Source of the DNA: Alphaproteobacteria bacterium
Lineage (GTDB): Bacteria; Pseudomonadota; Alphaproteobacteria; ATCC43930; CGMCC-115725
Length of the DNA stretch: 35,643 nt
Assembly (NCBI GenBank): GCA_021325525.1
Contig: JAJPHB010000052.1
Location: 1 to 35,643, forward strand
Direction: 5' to 3'
Made by a program: the position numbers and the translations under genes. The notes below the pieces were generated by a model. The model made no database searches and was not told the origin of the DNA. It saw nothing but the letters and a program-made list of their open reading frames with translations. How positions within the stretch are numbered: position 1 is the stretch's first letter; every line of letters begins with the position of its first letter. Positions 1 through 8,112 of the stretch are shown here, in pieces.

Positions 1-30
1 ACCCTGGGCCCCCCTCTCTCTTCCCATCCC

Positions 31-107
<77 letters not shown>

Positions 108-264
108 CTCTCTCAAAATCCGAGGTCGCGCCTTTCGCGGGCATGCGGCCATCGCGAGCGATCTTCGCCCTCGCGCCGCCGCCTCTGGAACCCGCCTCCT
201 CGCGGGGCGTCTTAGGGGGTAATCGCCGGCGCCGCCCCGTCGAGCGGAGGACGCAAGGAGGACC

Positions 265-918
265 ATGGCGCTCAACCTCTTCGCCGCCCTGATGCCGAAA
301 GAGGCGGATTTCATCGACCTTTTCTGTCGGCATTCGGAGAAGATCCTGGCGGCGGCCGGCGAGCTCCGCCAGATCCTGGCCGAGGACGGCCGGCTCGACG
401 AGCATGTCGCGGCCATTCGCCGATTGGAAGCGGAGGCCGATGGCTTTGCCCGGCGCCTCTTCGTCGCGGCCAACCGGACCTTCAACGCGCCGATCGACCG
501 CGAGAACATCCTCGGCCTGACGCACGACCTCGACGACGTCATCGACCTCATCGAGGATACGGCGATCGGCATCCGCCGCTATCAGCTCCGCGCCTTCTCG
601 GAAGAGATGAAGGCGATGGCGGATGCCGTCCTGCACAGCGTCGAGCTCCTGCAGAAGGCGATCCCGCTGCTCGCGGCCATCACGCGCAAATTCGAAGCGA
701 TCCTCGACCTCTGTCAGCGCGTCGGCCAGATCGAAGGCGAGGCCGATGATTGCCTCGAAGCGGGGCTGACGGCGCTGCGCGCCGAGCTGCGCGCCGGCGC
801 GATCGACACCATCACTTATCTCGACCGCAAGGAGATCTACGATCTGCTGGAGCGCGTCGTCGACAAGTGCGACGACGTGGCGAACGCGCTCGAGACGATC
901 ACGGCGAAGCACGTCTGA
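265..918 (+). CDS. DUF47 / PhoU-like phosphate-transport accessory protein
   Basis: This 217-residue, almost wholly alpha-helical cytoplasmic protein belongs to the DUF47 family (Pit accessory protein, distantly PhoU-like). Such proteins are encoded next to low-affinity PiT phosphate transporters and are thought to modulate them; in Sinorhizobium meliloti the equivalent gene is orfA of the orfA-pit operon (known family context). A strong ribosome site, AAGGAGGA, lies just ahead of the ATG. Features seen are an N-terminal LMPKE motif, charged helices with a DDVIDLIEDTA segment near residues 91-101, and a C-terminal DKCDDVANALE helix, all typical of the family. The PiT gene follows after 26 bp, so the two are probably cotranscribed. 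I see no Pho box upstream. Confidence 0.93.
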   Translation: MALNLFAALMPKEADFIDLFCRHSEKILAAAGELRQILAEDGRLDEHVAAIRRLEAEADGFARRLFVAANRTFNAPIDRENILGLTHDLDDVIDLIEDTAIGIRRYQLRAFSEEMKAMADAVLHSVELLQKAIPLLAAITRKFEAILDLCQRVGQIEGEADDCLEAGLTALRAELRAGAIDTITYLDRKEIYDLLERVVDKCDDVANALETITAKHV

Positions 919-944
919 CGGCGGGCGGCGGGGCGGGCGGCGAA

Positions 945-1946
945 ATGGCGATGACGATTGGCCTGCCGGCGCTCGTCGGGCTCATCGCCGTCGCCTTGCT
1001 CTTCGACCTTTTCAACGGCCTCCACGATGCCGCGAATTCCATCGCGACCGTCGTCTCGACCCGCGTCCTCAAGCCGCGCACGGCGGTGATCTGGGCCGCC
1101 TTCTTCAATTTCATCGCCTTTCTCGTTTTCGGACTGCATGTCGCGCGGACGCTCGGCACGGGCGTCGTCGCCGCAGGCATCATCGATGCCGCCGTCGTCT
1201 TCGGCGCCTTGGCCGGCGCCATCGTCTGGAACGCGATAACCTGGGCCTTCGGCCTCCCGTCCAGCAGCAGCCATGCGCTGATCGGCGGCCTTGTCGGCGC
1301 CGGCCTCGCCAAAGGCGGATTTGGCGTCATCGTCTGGGGCGGTCTCGGCCCGATCGCCGTCGCCATCGTGCTCTCGCCGCTGCTGGGCTTCGTCCTGGCG
1401 CAGCTTCTCGCGCTCAACGTCTCGTGGCTGTCGCTGCGCGCCACCCCTTACGCCGTCGACCGTTGCTTCCGCATCCTGCAGCTCGTCTCCGCCGCGCTCT
1501 ATTCGCTGGGCCATGGCGGCAACGACGCCCAGAAGACGATGGGCATCATCGCGGTGCTGCTCTATTCGCAAGGCTATCTCGGACCGGAGTTCCACGTGCC
1601 GCTCTGGGTCGTCCTCGCCTGCCAGGCGGCGATGGGCCTCGGGACGCTCTTCGGCGGCTGGCGCATCGTCCGCACCGTCGGCTCGCGCATCACCCAGCTG
1701 CAGCCGATCAAGGGCTTCTGCGCCGAGACCGGCGGCGCCATCACCCTGTTCCTCGCAACGGGGCTCGGCATTCCGGTCTCGACGACGCACACCATCACCG
1801 GCGCCGTCATCGGCGTCGGCGCCGCGCATCGAACGGCGGCGGTGCGCTGGCGCGTCGCCAACGACATTCTCGTCGCCTGGATCCTGACGATCCCGGCGGC
1901 CGCCCTCGTCGGCGCCGGCTGCTATGCGCTGACCCGGCTCTTCTGA
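945..1946 (+). CDS. pit: PiT-family inorganic phosphate transporter
   Basis: This is a 333-residue inner-membrane protein of the PiT (PF01384) family, which imports phosphate, usually as a metal-phosphate complex with protons. The two inverted family signatures are visible: FNGLHDAANSIATVVSTR near residues 23-40, and YSLGHGGNDAQKTMGI in the second half, each carrying the (H/N)DA motif for phosphate. SSSHALIGG and STTHTITGAVIGVG form the matching repeated re-entrant segments. About ten hydrophobic segments are present, and the length is normal for short bacterial PiT proteins. The chosen ATG gives MAMTIGLPALVG; the open frame extends upstream inside the DUF47 gene but looks non-coding there. 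It forms an operon with the upstream DUF47 protein. Confidence 0.95.
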   Translation: MAMTIGLPALVGLIAVALLFDLFNGLHDAANSIATVVSTRVLKPRTAVIWAAFFNFIAFLVFGLHVARTLGTGVVAAGIIDAAVVFGALAGAIVWNAITWAFGLPSSSSHALIGGLVGAGLAKGGFGVIVWGGLGPIAVAIVLSPLLGFVLAQLLALNVSWLSLRATPYAVDRCFRILQLVSAALYSLGHGGNDAQKTMGIIAVLLYSQGYLGPEFHVPLWVVLACQAAMGLGTLFGGWRIVRTVGSRITQLQPIKGFCAETGGAITLFLATGLGIPVSTTHTITGAVIGVGAAHRTAAVRWRVANDILVAWILTIPAAALVGAGCYALTRLF

Positions 1947-2023
1947 GGCACGACGCTCGCGCTCGCGGGCACTCTTGCGATGCCGCGGCGTTGAGAGAGG
2001 GAACAGCGCGACGGAAAGCTGCC

Positions 2024-2197
2024 ATGGCCGAGCAACGAAAGGGCGAGCCGCGACCCCGGGGCTGGCGCGACAAGCCGGTCCATCAGGAAGGCGACAAGGA
2101 CATCAAGGAAGCGGGCATGGAGGGCGCCGCGCGCGAGGTCGAAGAGGAGGAGAAGGAAACGGAGGACGGCGCGGGTCGGCCGAAGCGACGCTCGTGA
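2024..2197 (+). CDS. small charged hypothetical protein (57 aa)
   Basis: This short ORF encodes a 57-residue hydrophilic protein with no membrane segment, signal peptide or cysteine. It begins MAEQRKGEPRPRGWRDKPVH, then runs into a strongly acidic segment with EVEEEEKETED and a basic end. The composition suggests an intrinsically disordered, stress-type protein, but I do not recognise a named family. A GGAAAG purine stretch precedes the ATG by seven bases. Its TGA overlaps the GTG of the next open frame (GTGA). It could also be a chance ORF, because high-GC sequence yields many; the atypical amino-acid bias and the plausible ribosome site favour a real gene. Confidence 0.5.
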   Translation: MAEQRKGEPRPRGWRDKPVHQEGDKDIKEAGMEGAAREVEEEEKETEDGAGRPKRRS

Positions 2198-3276
2198 GCC
2201 GCGCGTCCTCGGCGCGCGCCCCGGCGGCGGGTCAGCCGGCTGGGATCGTCGCTCAATGCCTGCGCGACTTTGCGGCGCTCGAGGCGCTGGCGCCCGAATG
2301 GAGCGCGCTGTGGGAGCGCTCTCCTGCGGCGACGCCCGTCCAGTCGCCGCTATGGCTGCTGCCCTGGTGGCGCCATCTCGGCGGCGGCGCGCTCATCGCC
2401 CTCGCCTTGCGCCAAGGCGGACGCCTCGTCGCGCTGGCGCCGCTCTTCCGTCCGAGCGGCGGAACGCCGCTCCTCCCGCTCGGCATCGGCATCAGCGATT
2501 ATCTCGATGTCCTCCTCGATCCCGATGCGGTCTCGGCCTCGGCCCTGCTCGACCATCTCGTGGCGCTGGCGCGCGCCGGCGAGGCGATCGAGCTGCACGA
2601 GCTGCCGCCCTCCTCGCCCCTCGTCGGGGCGCCGCCGCCGCGCGGCTGGCGGAGCGAGATGTCGCAGCAAAGCGCCTGTCCGGGGCTGTCCCTCCCGCGC
2701 GGCGGCGATCTCCGGCACTGCCTGCCGCGCAAGGCCTTCCGCGACTGGCGCCAGGCGCAGCGGCGCTGCGCCGCGGCAGGCGAGGTGGCGATCGAGACCG
2801 CGGACGCGCAGACTTGCGAAACGCTCTTCACGGCTCTCACCCGCCTCCATGCGCGGCGCTGGTGCGAGCGCGGCGAAGCCGGCGTCCTCGCCGATCCGGC
2901 GGTGCAGCGCTTCCATCGCGCGGCGCTGCCGGGCTTCGCCGCCGCCGGCCTCCTGCGCCTCTACGCCTTGCGCATCGCGGGCCGCATCGTCGCGGTCTAT
3001 TACGGCATGGCCGCGAAAGGGCGCCACTACGCTTACCTCAGCGGCTTCGATCCGGATTTCGAGCGGCACAGCGTCGGGTGCTGCGTGACGGTATCGACCA
3101 CGACAAGGCTGCGGATTCGCGAGCCGTCGGGCTCGCTGCCTGCCGTGCGCTCTTCGACCGCCTCGCGCGGCAGCAGCCGGAAGCCGGCGTCGCTCTCTAT
3201 TCGCTGGGCTCCGCCGAGCTGCTCTCCGCCTTCACCGACGAGGCCGAGCCGCGGCGCGATCGCCTCGGCGAAATAG
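2194..3276 (+). pseudogene. truncated GNAT / CelD-like acetyltransferase with out-of-family C-terminus
   Basis: The frame opens with GTG at 2194 and runs 360 codons. Roughly the first 295 residues look like the BioF2-like acetyltransferase domain (PF13480, CelD-like GNAT) associated with polysaccharide or cell-envelope gene sets: FAALEALAPEWSALWERSP, QSPLWLLPWWRHLG, an RLHARRW segment, and IVAVYYGMAAKGRHYAYLSG followed by FDPDFERHSVG. After about position 3080 the family sequence stops. The expected last part (helix and the F-D-F-L-R-G-x-E-x-Y-K type motif) is missing and is replaced by a Ser/Thr/Arg/Pro-rich tail that looks like out-of-frame reading of other coding sequence. I infer a deletion-truncated remnant. 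A functional short protein cannot be excluded, since the frame is open. Confidence 0.6.
3078..3240 (+). pseudogene. internal fragment, possibly of a SAM-dependent methyltransferase
   Basis: In the third forward frame, right where the GNAT similarity ends, about 50 codons read as good protein: RDGIDHDKAADSRAVGLAAC, then ALFDRLARQQPEAGVALYSL and GSAELLSAFTDEA. The frame is open but has no start, and the protein-like character ends abruptly near 3240, where the opposite strand takes over. The segment resembles the N-terminal part of class I methyltransferases found in envelope/polysaccharide clusters, but that is a recollection of style rather than a motif, since the glycine-rich SAM-binding loop is not in the fragment. 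Confidence 0.35.
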
Positions 3277-3489
3277 CGCCGGTGCTCGGGATAGGCGAAA
3301 ACGCCTCCGGCGAGAAGCAGCGGCACGCCCGCCTCGCGCGCCGCATCGAGCGCGATGTGGAAGCCCTTCTCGGGGCAGATCCGTCCCATAGCGAGAGCGA
3401 AGTGGCGCTTGGCATGCCGCGCCGCGAGCGCCGCGACGGGGACGCCGTTCGCGATGTCCGGCAGCAGCGCCGTTCCGGGCGGGCAGCGG
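3243..3489 (-). pseudogene. internal fragment of a family-4 glycosyltransferase
   Basis: Read on the minus strand, about 80 codons give the middle of a GT4 glycosyltransferase: PDIANGVPVAALAARHAKRH, FALAMGRICPEKGFHIALDA, then AGVPLLLAGGVFAYPEHRRY and FAEAIAPRLG. The (I/V)xNGVP and GR(I/L)xPEKG motifs are the classic start of the C-terminal nucleotide-sugar-binding domain. Both ends are missing: a TGA lies upstream at about 3503, with no N-terminal domain, and the similarity stops at about 3243 before the E-x7-E donor-binding region. The fragment faces the GNAT and methyltransferase pieces, so this is a multi-gene scar. Confidence 0.65.
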
Positions 3490-3602
3490 CACGGCCGATT
3501 AGGTCATCGCCTTTGACCGAAAGCTCCTGTTAAAATCGGCGGCGCCCGGCGATAGGGCGCGTGCCCGCGCCCGTGCGGCGGATTGAGGGGAGCGATTGCC
3601 GG

Positions 3603-4820
3603 ATGGTTCGAGCCTTGCCCTTCGCCCGGGACGCGCGCGTCAATGCGCTGATCGGCATCGGCCACTTCCTCTCGCATTTCTACATTCTCTGCCTGCCGCC
3701 GATGTTCCTCGCCTGGCAGACCTCGTTCGGCGTCAGCTTTGCCGAGCTCGGCCTCGCGGCGGCGCTGATGTCGGGGGCGACGGCGGTGCTGCAGACGCCG
3801 GTCGGCTTTCTCGTCGACCGCTATGGCGCCCGCCCGTTCCTGATCGGCGGCACGCTGCTGATGTCCTTGTCCATGGCCGCCATGGGCATCGCCAGCGCCT
3901 ACTGGCAGGTGCTCGCGCTGGCGCTGCTCTCCGGCATCGGAAATTCCGTCATTCACCCCTCCGACTACGCCATCCTCTCGGGCTCGGTGAATCGCGAGCG
4001 CATCGGCCGCTCCTTCGCCCTCCATACCTTCAGCGGCAATCTCGGCTCGGCGGCGTCGCCGCCCGTGACCGCGCTTCTCATGACGCTCTTGGGCTGGCGC
4101 CCCGCCTTGATTGTCGTCGGCGTCGTCGGCATTCCCGCCGTGCTCGCCATTCTGTGGCAGAGCCGCATCCTGCACGATCAGCCCGGCCGGCGCGCGGCCA
4201 AGGCGGGGCCGACCCTCTCCGCGGCCGGACTTTTGCTGACCCCGGCGATGCTGCTCTTCTTCGGCTTCTTCCTGCTGAGCGCGATGGCGACGGCCGGCAT
4301 TCAGGCCTGGCTTATCACCGTGCTCCACCAGGTGCACGGCATGGAACTGGCGGCGGCGTCCTCGGCGCTCACGGGATATATGGTCGGCTCGACCGCGGGC
4401 GTTCTCCTCGGCGGCTGGGTGGCCGACCGCACCGAGCGCCACCTTTCCTTCACCGTGGTGATGACGATTATCGCCGCCGCCGTCATCCTCGTCGTGGCGG
4501 TGGTGCCGATGGCGCAGCTCCCGACGGTGGGCGTCCTCTTCGCGGCCGGCATCATGGTCGGCGCGAGCCGCACGCCGCGCGATGTGATGGTGAAGAACGC
4601 GGCGCCGCCCGGGGAGGTCGGCAAGGTGTTCGGCTTCGTCAGCGCCGGATTGCCGCTCGGCCAGGCGCTGACGCCGGTCCCTTTCGGCTTCCTCATCGAT
4701 TCCGGCCGGCCCGACCTCGTCCTCGCCCTGGTCGCCGCGATTCTTCTCGCCAGCCTCCTCTTCATCGGCAGCGCGCGCGTCAGCGCCAGGCGCGAGCCGG
4801 TGGCGCTCGCGGCGGAGTAG
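3603..4820 (+). CDS. MFS transporter (fosmidomycin-resistance-like branch)
   Basis: This 405-residue membrane protein has about twelve hydrophobic segments and belongs to the major facilitator superfamily. The loop between helices 2 and 3 reads GFLVDRYGARPFLIGG, and the second-half equivalent is GGWVADRTERHLSF, matching the MFS motif A pattern. The stretch GIGNSVIHPSDYAILS, followed by FSGNLGSA, resembles the FSR-like branch, where an H-P motif sits in helix 4. ATG at 3603 is preceded by GAGGGG; a GTG at 3561 would add 14 residues of no clear character. The stop codon is 5 bp before the molybdenum hydroxylase gene, so the two are almost certainly one operon and the transporter probably moves a substrate or product of that enzyme (inference). 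The substrate is unknown. Confidence 0.9.
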   Translation: MVRALPFARDARVNALIGIGHFLSHFYILCLPPMFLAWQTSFGVSFAELGLAAALMSGATAVLQTPVGFLVDRYGARPFLIGGTLLMSLSMAAMGIASAYWQVLALALLSGIGNSVIHPSDYAILSGSVNRERIGRSFALHTFSGNLGSAASPPVTALLMTLLGWRPALIVVGVVGIPAVLAILWQSRILHDQPGRRAAKAGPTLSAAGLLLTPAMLLFFGFFLLSAMATAGIQAWLITVLHQVHGMELAAASSALTGYMVGSTAGVLLGGWVADRTERHLSFTVVMTIIAAAVILVVAVVPMAQLPTVGVLFAAGIMVGASRTPRDVMVKNAAPPGEVGKVFGFVSAGLPLGQALTPVPFGFLIDSGRPDLVLALVAAILLASLLFIGSARVSARREPVALAAE

Positions 4821-4825
4821 CGGCG

Positions 4826-7156
4826 ATGGAGAGCCAGATCGGGCGGCCGCTCCGCCGCCTCGAAGACGAGCGATTCCTGACGGGGCAGGGGCGCTACATC
4901 GACGATTTGCACTTGCCGGAGCAGCTGCACGCCTATGTCCTGCGCTCGCCGCACAGCCATGCCGTCATCGAGCGGATCGACGCCGACGCGGCGCGGCGAG
5001 CGCCCGGCGTCCGCGGCGTCTTCACCGAGGCCGATCTCCGCGCCGATGGCGTCGGCCCGCTGCCCTGCATCGCCCAAGTGCCGATGCGCGAGAAGCTCGT
5101 CGTGCCGCCGCGCTTCGCGCTGGCGCGGGACCGCGTGCGCCATGTCGGCGATCCCGTGGCCTTCGTCCTCGCCGAGAGCCGCGAGGCGGCGCGCGATGCG
5201 GCGGAGCTGATCGAGGTCGGATACGAGCCGCTTCCGGCGGTGGTCGACGCGGTGGCGGCCCTGGCGGAGGGCGCGCCCCTTCTCTGGGACGAGGCGCCCG
5301 GCAACCGCGCCTTTCGCTTCCAGAAGGGCGACGAGGCGGGGACGCAAGCCGCGTTCGCGGCGGCGGCGCATGTCGTCGAGATCGCGCTCGTCAACAACCG
5401 CGTCGTCGTGTCGCCGATGGAGACGCGGGGCGCCATCGGCCGCTACGATCCCGACGCCGAGACCTTCCACCTCCTCCTCAGCGGCCAGGGCGTCCACGGC
5501 ATCCGCGATCAGCTCGCGGACTCCGTGTTCCGCATTCCGAGGGAGCGCGTCCAGCTCATGGCGCCCGATGTCGGCGGCGGCTTCGGCGTCAAGAACTTCC
5601 TTTATCCCGAATGGGTGCTGGTCCTGTGGGCGGCGCGCCGCCTTCGCCGGCCGGTCAAATGGATCGCCGATCGCGCCGAGGATTTCACCGGCACGACGCA
5701 GGGGCGCGACAACCACACGCGGGCGCGCCTCGCGCTCGATGCCGACGGACGCTTCCTGGCCCTCGATGTCGCGACGGTCGCCAATCTCGGCGCCTATGTC
5801 TCCTCCGCCGGGCCGCTCAGCTCGACCAGCGCGCCGGCGACGGCCCTGGGCGGCGTCTATGCCATTCCCGTCATCTTCATGGATGTGCGCGGCGCCTTCA
5901 CCAACACGGTGCCGATCGACGCCTATCGCGGCGCCGGCAAGCCCGAAGCCAATTACCTCATCGAGCGCCTCATCGACCGTGCCGCCGCCGCGCTCGGCCG
6001 CGATCCGGTCGAGCTGCGCCGGCGCAACCTTATCTCGGCGTTCCCCTATCGGACCGCGATGGGGACGCTGATCGATTGCGGGCGCTTCGCCGCCAATCTC
6101 GAGGCGGCGGTGGCGCGCGCCGACCGGGCCGGATTCGCGGCGCGCCGGGCGCAATCGGCGCGGCGCGGCCGCTTGCGCGGCCTCGGCGTCGCCTGCTTTC
6201 TCGAAACGGCGCGCGGCACGCCTAATGAAGGCGCCGAGATCCGCTTCGAGCCCGATGGGCGCGTCACGCTCCTGCTCGGCACGCAGTCGAACGGTCAGGG
6301 CCACGAGACGAGCTTTCCGCAAATCGCCGCCGACCTCTTCGGCCTGCCGATCGAGACCTTCCGCTATGTCCAGGCGGATACGCGCGCCGTGCGCACCGGC
6401 GCCGGGCATGGCGGCGCCCGCTCGCTGCATCTCGGCGGCGGCGCGCTCGTCAAGGCCGCCGAAGGCGTCATCGCCAAGGGCCGCCTCATCGCGGCGCACC
6501 TGCTGCAAGCCGCGCCCGCCGAGATCGGCTTCGCGGCGGGCCGCTTCACCGTATCCGGGACCGATCGCGGCATCGAGCTGCTGGCATTGGCGCGCGCCGC
6601 GCGGGATCCGGCCAATCTCCCCGAAGGCGTGTCGCCCGGTCTCGACACTCACGCCATGTTCGTCTGCGATCTCATCACCTTTCCCGCGGGCTGCCACGTG
6701 GCCGAGGTCGAGATCGACCCCGAGACCGGCACGATCGCCTTGCTGCGCTACACGGCGGTCGACGATTTCGGCCGCCTCGTCAACCCGCTCTTGACGGCGG
6801 GCCAGGTCCATGGCGGGGTCGCGCAAGGGCTCGGCCAGGCGCTCCTCGAACACACGGTCTATGATGCGGAATCGGGGCAGCTTTTGAGCGGCTCCTTCAT
6901 GGATTACGCGCTGCCGCGCGCCGACGACCTCCCCGCCTTCGATCTCACTCTCGCCGAGCTGCCGACCGCCGCCAATCCGCTCGGCGTCAAAGGCTCCGGG
7001 CAGGCGGGCGCCATCGCCGCGCCGCCGACGGTGATGAACGCCGTCCTCGATGCGCTGTCGCCGCTCGGCATCCGCGATCTCGACATGCCGGCGACGCCGG
7101 AGCGGGTGTGGGCGGCGATCGCCGCGGGGCGGCGACAGAACGGCGGGTCCTTGTGA
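4826..7156 (+). CDS. orphan molybdopterin-binding subunit, xanthine dehydrogenase/CoxL family
   Basis: This 776-residue protein belongs to the molybdenum hydroxylase large-subunit family (aldehyde oxidase/xanthine dehydrogenase, COG1529). It starts with the standard IGRPLRRLEDERFLTGQGRY and IDDL. Cofactor-binding segments follow: PDVGGGFGVKNFLYPE, AYRGAGKPEANYLIE (residues 366 onward, the form II loop rather than the CODH AYxCSFR loop), and GAGHGGARSLHLGGGA. The C-terminal active-site segment reads GVKGSGQAGAIAAPP, so the position where the family normally has the catalytic Glu (GxGE) is Gln726. The usual partner genes for the 2Fe-2S small subunit and the FAD subunit are not adjacent; only the MFS gene is. 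Substrate is unknown. The protein may pair with subunits encoded elsewhere or may have a changed role. Confidence 0.92.
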   Translation: MESQIGRPLRRLEDERFLTGQGRYIDDLHLPEQLHAYVLRSPHSHAVIERIDADAARRAPGVRGVFTEADLRADGVGPLPCIAQVPMREKLVVPPRFALARDRVRHVGDPVAFVLAESREAARDAAELIEVGYEPLPAVVDAVAALAEGAPLLWDEAPGNRAFRFQKGDEAGTQAAFAAAAHVVEIALVNNRVVVSPMETRGAIGRYDPDAETFHLLLSGQGVHGIRDQLADSVFRIPRERVQLMAPDVGGGFGVKNFLYPEWVLVLWAARRLRRPVKWIADRAEDFTGTTQGRDNHTRARLALDADGRFLALDVATVANLGAYVSSAGPLSSTSAPATALGGVYAIPVIFMDVRGAFTNTVPIDAYRGAGKPEANYLIERLIDRAAAALGRDPVELRRRNLISAFPYRTAMGTLIDCGRFAANLEAAVARADRAGFAARRAQSARRGRLRGLGVACFLETARGTPNEGAEIRFEPDGRVTLLLGTQSNGQGHETSFPQIAADLFGLPIETFRYVQADTRAVRTGAGHGGARSLHLGGGALVKAAEGVIAKGRLIAAHLLQAAPAEIGFAAGRFTVSGTDRGIELLALARAARDPANLPEGVSPGLDTHAMFVCDLITFPAGCHVAEVEIDPETGTIALLRYTAVDDFGRLVNPLLTAGQVHGGVAQGLGQALLEHTVYDAESGQLLSGSFMDYALPRADDLPAFDLTLAELPTAANPLGVKGSGQAGAIAAPPTVMNAVLDALSPLGIRDLDMPATPERVWAAIAAGRRQNGGSL

Positions 7157-7230
7157 CGGGATAGGCGCAATCGCCCGCCCACCGGCGCGACGAGCCCGCC
7201 GATGTTGATCTCGCCTCTATGGCCGGTGTC

Positions 7231-8112
7231 TCAGAAGCGGACGTGGCGCAGCTTGTCGGGATTGCGGGTGAAATAGATCGCGGCAATTCGGCCGTCGCGC
7301 GCCTCGAAGGCGAGCGTGTCGACCGAGCCGTCCGGCTCGCGGATGACGAAGCCCGCGCGACCGTTCACCGTGGCGGGCCGCATCTCGCTGGCGACCAGCG
7401 CGGGCTGCTTGCGCGCGATGCCTGCGAAGAAGCGAATGATCTTGTCGGCGCCGCGGATCGGATTGAGCGCCGCCGCGCGCTTGCCGCCGCCGTCCGAATG
7501 CAGGACCGCGTCCTCGGCCAGCAGCCGCGCGAGCGCCGTCGTGTCGCCCGACGTCACGGCGGCGTGGAAGGCGACGGCAAGGCGCGACTCGGCGTCGGGC
7601 GAGACCGGAAAGCGCGGGCGGCCGGCCTCGATATGGGCGCGGGCGCGGGCCGCGAGCTGGCGGCAGGCTGCCTCGTTGCGGCCCAGCGCGCGGGCCACCT
7701 CGGCGAATTCGAGGCCGAACACGTCATGCAGCAGGAAGCTCGCGCGCTCGAGCGGCGACAGCCGCTCGAGCAACAGCATCAGAGCGACCGAGATGTCCTG
7801 CGCCAACTCGTCCGCCCCGGGCTCGTCGAAGCGCTCGTCGACCACCGGCTCCGGCAGCCACGCGCCGACATAGAGCTCGCGCCGCGCCCGCGCCGATCTC
7901 AGGCGGTCGAGGCAGAGCCGCGTCACCACAGTGCCGAGATAGCGCCGCGGCTCGGTGATCGCCGCGCGGTCGGCGGCGTGCCAGCGCAGGTAGGCGTCCT
8001 GCACGACGTCCTCGGCCTCGCTGCGCGAGCCCAGCATGCGATAGGCGAGACCGATCAGCGCGCGCCGATGCGCCGCGAAGCTGGCGGCGCCGGGATCGGC
8101 GGCCTCGCTCAT
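7231..8112 (-). CDS. ECF41-group RNA polymerase sigma factor with SnoaL-like C-terminal domain
   Basis: This 293-residue protein has sigma2 (about residues 12-75, GLAYRMLGSRSEAEDVVQDA), sigma4 (about 110-160) and a fused NTF2/SnoaL-like domain (about 175-293). Three hallmarks of the ECF41 group are present: WLPEP at 85-89 in the linker, DGGGK at 207-211, and NPDKL at 284-288. In this group the C-terminal extension, rather than a separate anti-sigma factor, controls activity (known). The ATG overlaps the stop of the decarboxylase-like gene (ATGA), so both are translated from one message. An ECF41-type promoter precedes that gene, indicating autoregulation. The longer open frame running upstream is antisense-like readthrough inside the neighbour and was discarded. 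Confidence 0.94.
   Translation of the reverse strand: MSEAADPGAASFAAHRRALIGLAYRMLGSRSEAEDVVQDAYLRWHAADRAAITEPRRYLGTVVTRLCLDRLRSARARRELYVGAWLPEPVVDERFDEPGADELAQDISVALMLLLERLSPLERASFLLHDVFGLEFAEVARALGRNEAACRQLAARARAHIEAGRPRFPVSPDAESRLAVAFHAAVTSGDTTALARLLAEDAVLHSDGGGKRAAALNPIRGADKIIRFFAGIARKQPALVASEMRPATVNGRAGFVIREPDGSVDTLAFEARDGRIAAIYFTRNPDKLRHVRF

Noticed and set aside
2194-3600. Insertion sequence as cause of the scarred locus
   Set aside because: No transposase frame, terminal inverted repeats or target duplication were visible; deletion is the simpler explanation.
4301-6853. An 850-codon open frame on the minus strand
   Set aside because: It lies antisense to the MFS and hydroxylase genes, both of which have clear family motifs; its own translation has none.
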